DNA from: Amoebophrya sp. A120
Taxonomy: Eukaryota; Sar; Dinophyceae; Syndiniales; Amoebophryaceae
Assembly (NCBI GenBank): GCA_905178155.1
Contig: CAJINV010000001.1
Coordinates: 9,383,865-9,447,864 of the forward strand
Reading direction: 5' to 3'
DNA length: 64,000 nt
Both the position numbers and the translations under genes were made by a program. Below are positions 56,801 to 64,000 of this stretch, piece after piece. Within the stretch, counting starts at the first letter, position 1. Every line of letters begins with the position of its first letter. Below the pieces are notes generated by a model. The model saw nothing but the letters and a program-made list of their open reading frames with translations. It was not told the DNA's origin and ran no database searches.

Positions 56801-59800
56801 ATGGTTGGCGCTTTGCCTCTTCCGGTTGTGCAGCGCGTTCCGGATTGGAATGTGGACCTACTGGAACAGATTCCGGATCCGCAGCTGCGAAGCCAGCCCC
56901 GGAAGTACGTTTTGAACAGCGACGTGAGAAACATCAAACAGGCACCGACACTTCCCGAGAAAATAAAAGACATGAAGCAGGATACCGTGCTGGACGGGTT
57001 GCATTTCGTGCAGGTAAGAATTGAGCGTGGGGAGATATTTCTCGAAAATTCTTGCAAGTAGTCATGCTCAGGGTATTTCTTTGATGTGATTCATGGTGAC
57101 CAATCATTCCTTTTTTTGTTTTGTCAATCCTCCATCACTCGAAGTCGAACTAGGACGGAATTACAGATAATAAAGCACGTCCCACGATGACGATGAACAC
57201 AAGATCATTCGTTCTTACATACAGCTCCAGAAACTGACTAACCTTGCGCACCCAATATATACTTGCGCCGGCGGTGAGGGCTATTTCAAGACTTTTAGCA
57301 CATGGTGCCTTCATCTGGTCGACGCCCGCGGCCAGAACATTCAGGCGGTCGAGTTTGAATCGCTGAAATCGCTTGGCATCACGTTTGAAAAGGCGCTTCC
57401 GGGGACGAAATTACTAATTGGACCAAGGGTATTTTTCGTGTTTGCACGGCAAAGTGTTTTTATACGTAAGTATCAGTATCTGCATCAGCACCTTCGTGTG
57501 TGACGGCGAAGGCCGCGAGCACCCTCTTGAATAAAAATATTCTGCAAGAGTACGACTCCCGTATTATGCATGGATATCGATTCTCAGGATGTTTCTTTGT
57601 TTTGGAATTTTTGCATTGTGCTGCCTCTGTTCTGTTGCGCCCTCATATAAGTAATTCAACATCTTCCTATCAGATCCACATCCGGGGCGGGTACCTGTTC
57701 CTGACCAAGAAAAATGTGAAGTTTCTCGGAGGCGAGGTGGAGCGGATGCTGGAACAGCATCAGAACTTCCTCAACGCGCCGCCAAAAGTAGTATGGCTCG
57801 CAAACTTGCCCGCTTCGCAGAAAAAAGGTATGTGTTTTTATTGTGACTTGCTGATTTTTCCTTGGTTTTGAGTATTTCTTCTATTTCCTCCAAGCAATAC
57901 TAATACACGAAGATGCGCGCCGCTGAAGGATATTATGATGTATGGACATCCTCTCTAGTACCTTTCATCTGAGCGTCAAAATGAAACCCATTCCTACAAA
58001 ACGAAATACACAGAACTAACTCGACTGGACGCGGACGACAAGCCGCCCGAGTTCGTTCCCTTCATCACGAACGGCAAGGTGTCCCGGGTCATCACGGAAG
58101 TTCCTGTGGACGCTATTACAAGGAAAAATGCCCCCACCCCCGAACTTGGGAGCATTTGTATTGCAAACCTTTCCAAATGACACATTCGCCCTCTTGCATC
58201 TATCAGCATAACAGGTTTCCAATCGACGTGAATAGCAAAAATTTGTATTGCAAAAGACACAAGCAAGAGCGGCGCTTGTCATGCAAGCGATGCGATACAC
58301 GCCTAGACTCTACATCAGAAAGATTCCTACTCCTTTCATGCATGACAGAAAGTTTTCATTTGGAAAATTCGCATCACGAACTTTTGCAACTTTGGGGGTG
58401 GGGGCATTTTTCGCTTTAATAGACGCCCAGGATATGGACGTGGAGGACGAGGACGACGACTGGGTGGCCGAGGACGAAAACTACTGGCAGGAAGATAAGC
58501 CGCGCAAAAACGTCCCCACCCCAGAGTCAAGATGGGGATCGCGCAACACAAGTCGAAAAGTTTTGGGAATCACGCATGACAAGTTCCTCTCGGTATTGTA
58601 GTGCAGTTTAGCAAGTGCAGCCGCATCACAAAGCTATCTACCCATCCTGTTTACAGCATTACAAAGTCGAACTCCAAAACGCGACTGGAAGTGGAAATGC
58701 CACTCATGGGGATGCGCATTACAAATCTTTCTGTGATTGCAAATCTGCATGACAGCTATGGTGTGGGGACGTTTTTGCTCAGGATAGAAGAGGAGGAAGA
58801 AAACTACGAGCACTTCAACTACCAAGCGGTAAACCAGCAACACCAAAGGGGAGGCGGAGGCCACGGACAACATCAAAATTATGATCAGTACAGCTACAAC
58901 GAGCACGGTAATGGGAAAGCCGGCGCTGCTGGCAACAAGCACAGTAAAGACAAAAATGACCACCACTACGGTGGTTCTTACGGCACTAAGAATTACGACT
59001 ACAACGACAAGAACAATCGAGGAGGCAACTACAATAACTCAAGTAGCTCTTACGACAAAAATTACGACAAGGACAACAACTATGGTGATGGAAAATACAA
59101 CAGCAAAAGTAGCAAGCAGAATGGCGGTTCGGGTTCGTCCTACAACAAAAACTACAACAACGACAAGAGCTCCTATAATAACAATAAGAATCAGGAGCAG
59201 CCTGGAGGTGGAAAATACGGGAAACATAACCAGTACGACAACAACTACAACGACCAGAACACTTACGGGTCTGGTGGCGGAAAGAGCGGCCCATCCTCCG
59301 GGGCGGGTGGAAGCAAGACTGACGGCAACGACTTCAAAGGCGGTAAGAAGCAGCCCGACAACAAAGGTGGGAATGACTACTACGACCAGAATCTGAATCA
59401 ACAACAACAGCAGCCGATGCGTGGGCCATCGTACAACAGCCAGTATGCTCCTGAACAGCAGCAACAGAGACCACCACCGCAGCAGATGTACAACAATCAG
59501 GACATCAATCAGCCACAATACAACACCCAGCAGCATCTCCCAAATATGCAGCATCAGCAGCAGCTTGGACCCCCGCCTGGTGGATACAACCAGCACCCAA
59601 ATCCCGCCCCACCACAGCAGATGCAGAATAACTTTCATCAGCAAGGCCCAGGCGTCCCTCCCGGTGGAGGAGGGCACATAGACTCGCTCAATCGTATGAA
59701 CTACGGAAATTACAACAACATGAATCAGCAATTACAGCCGCCCCCACAACAGCAGCCCCCTGTCGTGCCACAGCAGCAGTATGGTCAAAACCCCAACTTT

Positions 59801-59920
59801 ATCCCACCCCCGCGACAAGACATGAATTTTCAACAACAGCAAAATTTCCAACAGCCGCACAATAACATGCCTCCGCCGGCAGGAAAGGGGAATCACATGA
59901 TGTATGGGAAAAAGTTTTAG
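56801..59920 (+). CDS. RMI1/TDRD3-type OB-fold protein with a prion-like Q/N/G/Y-rich tail
   Basis: Exons 56801-57013, 57225-57428, 57674-57827, 58014-58113, 58427-58495 and 58792-59920 give 622 aa. The first three introns are GT-AG; the next two are introners. Residues about 70-195 match the RMI1/TDRD3 N-terminal OB-fold: CLHLVDARGQNIQAVEFESL, then LPGTKLLIG, RGGYLFLTKKNVKFLGGEVE and RMLEQH. The family's 'PGTK…G…L…LGGEV' core is clear. An acidic linker follows (DMDVEDEDDDWVAEDENYW). The last 360 residues are low complexity: first Asn/Gly/Tyr/Lys/Ser-rich, then Gln/Pro/Asn-rich, ending HMMYGKKF. RMI1 and TDRD3 are partners of type IA topoisomerase III (alpha in DNA repair, beta with RNA). No Tudor domain is seen, so the partner cannot be chosen from sequence alone. 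Confidence 0.85.
58114..58421. mobile_element. Introner element C4 (family C)
   Basis: A 308-bp element flanked by GACGC at 58109-58113 and 58422-58426. The left end begins TATTACAAGGAAAAATG with CCCCCACCCCCGAA; the right end is inverted (GGGGGTGGGGGC, then ATTTTTCGCTTTAATA). The interior is a close inverse of the element at 8320-8625. Excision gives EVPVDA|QDMDVE. No canonical register. Confidence 0.93.
58496..58786. mobile_element. Introner element E1 (family E)
   Basis: A 291-bp element flanked by GAAGA at 58491-58495 and 58787-58791. The left end begins TAAGCCGCGCAAAAACG, then TCCCCACCCC; the right end in reverse complement begins TATCCTGAGCAAAAACG, then TCCCCACACC. The CCCCACCCC core links it to family C. 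The left terminus is TAAG instead of TAT. Excision gives YWQEE|EEENYE in frame. The best register is AT-AG. Only 69 bp of exon lie between it and C4. Confidence 0.88.
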
Positions 59921-61241
59921 ACCCGAGGTCTCGCTGTTCTTTATTGCAGAAGCGTGCTTGTTCTTTCGGAGCATGCATTTCATCCTGTTCCGATTTTGCA
60001 ATAGAGCGCGGTAGAAGAGTACTGTGGTAGTGGAACAACTTAAGTATGCGGGTGCGCGTAATTTTTCGTCATGGTTATGATTAGGTAGTATCTTATGAGG
60101 AGAACTTTCGAAGAAAGATAAAGCTTTGAAATACTGCTATCTAAGTTGATAAGAAGCTGTCGCTGGAGCTGAATGACGCATACTAGCAACAGCTTGGTAT
60201 TGATAAAAGCCACTGGTACTTCAGTCATCGCGCACGTGTTCTGGGTTAGATGCAAACGATCTGGATTATTTGCACGCAACCTTTAGATGCAGGTCTCACT
60301 TTGTTAGTTCGCATCCAGCGGGGGTTTTTGGTTTTCGCAGAACTTGGTCAAAAGAGCAAAGCAAACTAGGCAAATGAGTTCCTTACGTTGTGTCAATGAA
60401 TTATTCGGTGTGATTTTTGTGACTCAGACGCGTCAAGTGCAGATGCTGGCTCTGCTACAGTATCTCACCGGTCTCAATTGAAACAGAAGTGTACGGCACT
60501 GGCGAAAATATTCGACGGCGCTTTTCATTTCATATCGTGAAGTCTTGTATACCGTGCAGGTGAGCACTCAACCTCAAGCTTGGTTTCCTATGATCTTCGT
60601 GCCCAGAGTCATCAGCATCGGTTTCGGTCCCCAGATTTTGTCTACCCCCTGCATTAGACGATGCTCGCAGATGAAATAAGTACTTAAGTCAGACAAGCAG
60701 AACATTTGCCACTAGCTACGACTTCTACCATTTGTTTTATTCCGCGCATACTAGCTAAATAGCTGCAACTGCATACGATTACTTAGGCATGTGACTTGAG
60801 AATCTGGATGCATCAGTTGGGAGTCCCGCTGCCTCTTTCACGATTATGCATCCTATTACGTTAGGAGTAGAGCAAGGAAGTGCTTTTTTTTTTCTCCCCG
60901 ATGACCGTTTGCGTTTGGGTCCCTCGAGGGTTTTTGTCATACTCTATCTTTTCCTGTGCAGACAGTAGAAAACCAAAATGTTGAAAACATCTTCTATTTT
61001 CCGAAGTTTGCTTTGTTGAGTCACTCTGCTCACTACAGACATGCATCTGTCCTTTTTGGTGCAAAATATAAATAACACACACTAAACTTGAATGTATTTT
61101 TCGTTGGTCATCGTCATGGTCATGAACTAAGTGACTATACCTTACGACTACGTTTTCACTCATATCCACAACATTATTTTTCAGACTTTTATTTTAGTTT
61201 TACTCCCACTTGTTTGCACTCTGCTTTTCCCTTCCGTCATT
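59921..61241. other. Intergenic, 1321 bp
   Basis: A/T-rich with no supported gene. Small - strand ORFs here have no motif. Confidence 0.5.
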
Positions 61242-64000
61242 ATGACATCTTCTTCAGTAAGCCCGGCTCCGCCGCCAGTAGTGCGGACTTCCATTCCGTA
61301 TGACCCCACGTTCCGGTGGATGACACCTGTGCTTCTGAAAGCCCGCAGGGACCAGGTGAACATTGCAGACTTGCCACCTCTGGTCACCGATGATGTGCTG
61401 GACCCGGACCCCGAGCCTCTCCACACGTCCCTCCTCACCCGGATCTGGAAGGAGGAAAAACCGCGCATGCTGAAAGCGCTCGCAATCCAGATGACGCAGG
61501 TCGCGTCGCAGTTGTGCGTGCCGCTGATTACCCATTCGTTCATTCTGTCCTTCGAGTGCGACAACTCGGACGCGGCGAACGAGGTGCTGGTGGTCCCCAT
61601 GCTGGACCACGCAACGACCGAGTACAACTCGGTGACCGGGCAGCACTACTCCGTCCCGAGCAAAACATGCGACGGGGATTCCACCACGATCGACTGGCGA
61701 TTGGCTTATTACGGCGTGGGGTTGTTTTTCTGCGCGTTGAGCAATTTGGTGTGCGGAAACTTGTCCTTGCACCTCATGATGAACATCGGGCAGCGGCTGC
61801 GTGCGCTGTCGATCCAATTGGTTTGGAAACGAATTTTGGAAACCAATTCCGCGGACCTGGACCAGGGCCTGGCTCTCAATTTGATCGCGAGCGATAGCCA
61901 GCGGTGGGTCGAGGTCGCGCCGCTGTTTCAGCAGATGTACCAAGCACCGATTCTGATCGCGGTGTGCTCCGTCTTCCTCGTGATTCTGATGGGCCCGTCG
62001 GCGGCGATCGTGATCACGGGCTTGAGTCTGATGATCACGTTTAATGTTCTAGTCGGCGGGCTACTCTATAAAGCGCGGGCGAGAAGGCAAGTTTTTCTCG
62101 ACGAGCGGATGCGGCTGTGCAACGAGTTGTTGCTGGGCATTCGTGTCGTCAAGTATTTCGCGTGGGAAAAGCCCTACATCGACAAGATCGAGGCCGTCCG
62201 CAAGTTGGAACTGTTCTACGCGCGTCGCGAGTTGTTGCTGAATTCCGCAAACATGATTCTGTACACGTTTTGGCCGCAGTTCACCATCGCGATGGCCCTG
62301 ATCCACTACTCCATTCACGGCGGACTACTGACCCCGGGCAGGGCCTTCGGGATTTTATCCTTCATTGGGGTTCTGCGCTTCCCGCTGATCCAGCTCGGAC
62401 ACACGCTGTCTGGCGTCGCACAGATTGTGGTCGTCATCCGAAGGACGCAGCAATTTTTGAGGAAACGAGACTCGACGGAAGAGGCGATTTTTGATGATAG
62501 TACCGCAGGTCGAGCAGGAGGTGACCACCTACCGCTACTTCGCACGGAAGGAGATACAATGATGTTGGAGGACATTCAAGTGCTACAACCGGAGGAGCAG
62601 GTCGCTAAAACAAGAAGTGCTGACATCGATCTAGAGACCGGCGCGCTGCCTGCAAATACGCCTGCGCGTCTGGCCGATAAAACGACTTCCCCCGTAGCTG
62701 CACAAGAACACACGACCCTGATTGCGCGCCTCGCCCACGCGGACATTCGGTGGTCTGCGGCAGCGCAGGCCTTGCAGGCAAAGAAGGCGAAAGAACTGGA
62801 GGAGCAGAGGAAAAAGAAAGAACAGCAGAGCTCTTTTGCCGCGACGTTGCAGGCACGCGCAACCGTGATGGCGGGACGCGCGAAATCTCGAACCTCAGCG
62901 ATTGTGATGGGCAGTGTTCTCGGAATGTCCAGTCCCAAGGCAGAGGAGGCGGGAGATCATGTCAACAGGGGGAGCTTGATGAAGGAAGAGGTGCTGGAAA
63001 AACGAGAAACGGAAGAAATAAATCGCGATAGTAGAAGCAGCTCTAAGCAAGCGCAAGCGGAAGGTGAGTCGGCCCCTATTTCCGGGGAACTTCTCCCGAT
63101 CCGCGGGAGTGACGCAAACAAAACTGAACTAGCTCTCGAAAGAACATCAAAGTCTGACCTTGCCCTTCTCCGAAACGTCACACTCGATTTCCATCGTGGG
63201 GAAATTGTCGTCCTGTTTGGCCGCGTAGGAGCGGGAAAAACCACCCTGCTGCACACTTTTCTGCGCGAGACCCAGGTTGAGCGAGCAAATCATGGTCCGA
63301 CTTTACCAGCTACAAGCGCATCAAAAAATGCCGCAAGTAACCAAACCGCGGCGCCCTTCGTTTTCCCGGCGCTGGATTACCGCATGGCTTATGTTGCGCA
63401 AACCGCCTGGATCCGGAACTGTTCTATCCGCGAAAACATTCTTTTTTTCCGCAAGTACGACAAATTGAAGTACCACCGCGCCATGCGAATCGCTCAGTTG
63501 CGCGACGACGTGGCTCAGTTTCCGCACAAAGACCGCACCCAGATCGGGGAGCGGGGCGTCACCTTGAGTGGCGGGCAGAAGATGCGCGTGGCGCTTGCAC
63601 GTGCGATCTACGACCTTGACGAGCTGGACGTGTTGTTACTGGACGATCCCTTCGCCGCGCTCGACGTGCACACGAGTCGCGCTGTCCAAAAGAGGTTGCT
63701 GCAGAGTCTGGATCCGCAGAAGCAACTGACAGTGCTGGCGACCAGCCAGCACCCCCGCAGCTGGGAGGGGCAGGGGGACTGCGTGAAGCGCATCGCGATC
63801 AGCCGACGGAACGGGAAAGTGAGTGCGCTGGAACTGGCGGGGGAGATGATACTACCTGCGGGAAAAAACAGTCCGAAAAATGGATCTGCATCGCCAGTAG
63901 CGGTGGACACCGATGCCATCAGTGTCAGCTCCATAGAAGACGAAGAAGGTGCTGCAGGAGATGTTGATGCTGATGACGGCGCCGACAGTCCTGATCTTAT
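61242..64000 (+). CDS. ABC transporter, ABCC/MRP-like, 5' part (continues past the window)
   Basis: An open frame from the ATG at 61242 to the window end, at least 919 codons with no stop and no intron. PYDPTFRWMTPVLLKARR near the start matches the conserved N-terminus of ABCC exporters. Several membrane helices follow (residues about 85-390; for example APILIAVCSVFLVILMG and ILYTFWPQFTIAMALIHYSI), forming one transmembrane domain. NBD1 is complete: Walker A GRVGAGKTTLL (about 660), Q-loop AYVAQTAWIRNCSIRENILF, signature LSGGQKMRVALARA (about 775), Walker B VLLLDDPFAALD (about 798) and the H-loop His in SQHPRS. The linker between TMD and NBD1 is unusually long (about 230 aa), acidic, with an Ala/Lys/Glu-rich helical part. 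An acidic stretch begins again before the window end. The substrate cannot be told. A second half (TMD2/NBD2) would lie downstream. Confidence 0.93.
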   Translation, partial: MTSSSVSPAPPPVVRTSIPYDPTFRWMTPVLLKARRDQVNIADLPPLVTDDVLDPDPEPLHTSLLTRIWKEEKPRMLKALAIQMTQVASQLCVPLITHSFILSFECDNSDAANEVLVVPMLDHATTEYNSVTGQHYSVPSKTCDGDSTTIDWRLAYYGVGLFFCALSNLVCGNLSLHLMMNIGQRLRALSIQLVWKRILETNSADLDQGLALNLIASDSQRWVEVAPLFQQMYQAPILIAVCSVFLVILMGPSAAIVITGLSLMITFNVLVGGLLYKARARRQVFLDERMRLCNELLLGIRVVKYFAWEKPYIDKIEAVRKLELFYARRELLLNSANMILYTFWPQFTIAMALIHYSIHGGLLTPGRAFGILSFIGVLRFPLIQLGHTLSGVAQIVVVIRRTQQFLRKRDSTEEAIFDDSTAGRAGGDHLPLLRTEGDTMMLEDIQVLQPEEQVAKTRSADIDLETGALPANTPARLADKTTSPVAAQEHTTLIARLAHADIRWSAAAQALQAKKAKELEEQRKKKEQQSSFAATLQARATVMAGRAKSRTSAIVMGSVLGMSSPKAEEAGDHVNRGSLMKEEVLEKRETEEINRDSRSSSKQAQAEGESAPISGELLPIRGSDANKTELALERTSKSDLALLRNVTLDFHRGEIVVLFGRVGAGKTTLLHTFLRETQVERANHGPTLPATSASKNAASNQTAAPFVFPALDYRMAYVAQTAWIRNCSIRENILFFRKYDKLKYHRAMRIAQLRDDVAQFPHKDRTQIGERGVTLSGGQKMRVALARAIYDLDELDVLLLDDPFAALDVHTSRAVQKRLLQSLDPQKQLTVLATSQHPRSWEGQGDCVKRIAISRRNGKVSALELAGEMILPAGKNSPKNGSASPVAVDTDAISVSSIEDEEGAAGDVDADDGADSPDL

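Noticed and set aside
59039-59731. 230-aa hydrophobic open frame on the - strand
   Set aside because: Antisense to the Gln/Asn-rich tail of the OB-fold protein; Leu/Val runs result from reversed CAG/AAC codons.
1-64000. CRISPR array, prokaryotic operon or phage-like module
   Set aside because: The repeats are dispersed inverted-repeat introners inside spliced eukaryotic genes, not regularly spaced direct repeats. No bacterial gene organisation.

Overview
This is a 64 kb piece of a eukaryotic nuclear genome. Genes are split by short introns and all sixteen gene models lie on the + strand. The strongest taxonomic clue is a set of 14 introner elements: short intron-forming inserts with terminal inverted repeats, flanked by 5-bp target duplications, most with no possible GT-AG or GC-AG splice register. 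Together with the one-directional gene order, this fits the syndinean dinoflagellate parasite Amoebophrya, for which invasive introners and non-canonical introns have been described. That assignment comes from memory of the literature and was not checked against a database.

Layout. 1-1872: 3' end of a coiled-coil gene. 2709-6447: TraB-family membrane protein, one introner. 7329-9671: unknown disordered protein with a likely N-myristoyl start, three introners. 10716-16343: long coiled-coil protein of about 1157 aa, five introners. 17441-19236 and 19830-21146: tandem paralogues of an unrecognised two-repeat family; two introners are in the first copy only. 21868-23141: two-domain glyoxalase I. 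23856-28325: large disordered protein. 29214-30525 and 31627-32865: tandem STE20/GCK-type kinases inside a segmental duplication of about 2.3 kb. 33917-38890: large secretory protein with O-fucosyltransferase-like motifs. 39147-42047: type I membrane protein. 42701-49753: large Sec7 ARF-GEF. 50923-51896: UBE2G/Ubc7-type E2, one introner. 53931-55303: divergent histone H3 whose loop 1 is two residues longer than H3, so a CENP-A candidate. 56801-59920: RMI1/TDRD3-type OB-fold protein with a long prion-like tail, two introners. 61242-64000: ABCC-type ABC transporter, running off the window end.

The genes do not form one pathway. Several are secretory-pathway components (Sec7 GEF, Ubc7-type E2, the two signal-peptide proteins) and two concern chromosomes (CENP-A candidate, RMI1/TDRD3-like). 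What unites the window is the introners: six terminal-sequence families that share TA ends, 5-bp duplications and a recurring internal TTTGTNATGC motif. Exon models were built by hand. In each multi-exon model the exon lengths sum to a whole number of codons and the frame stays open, which supports the boundaries. No RNA gene, CRISPR array or clear promoter was found.
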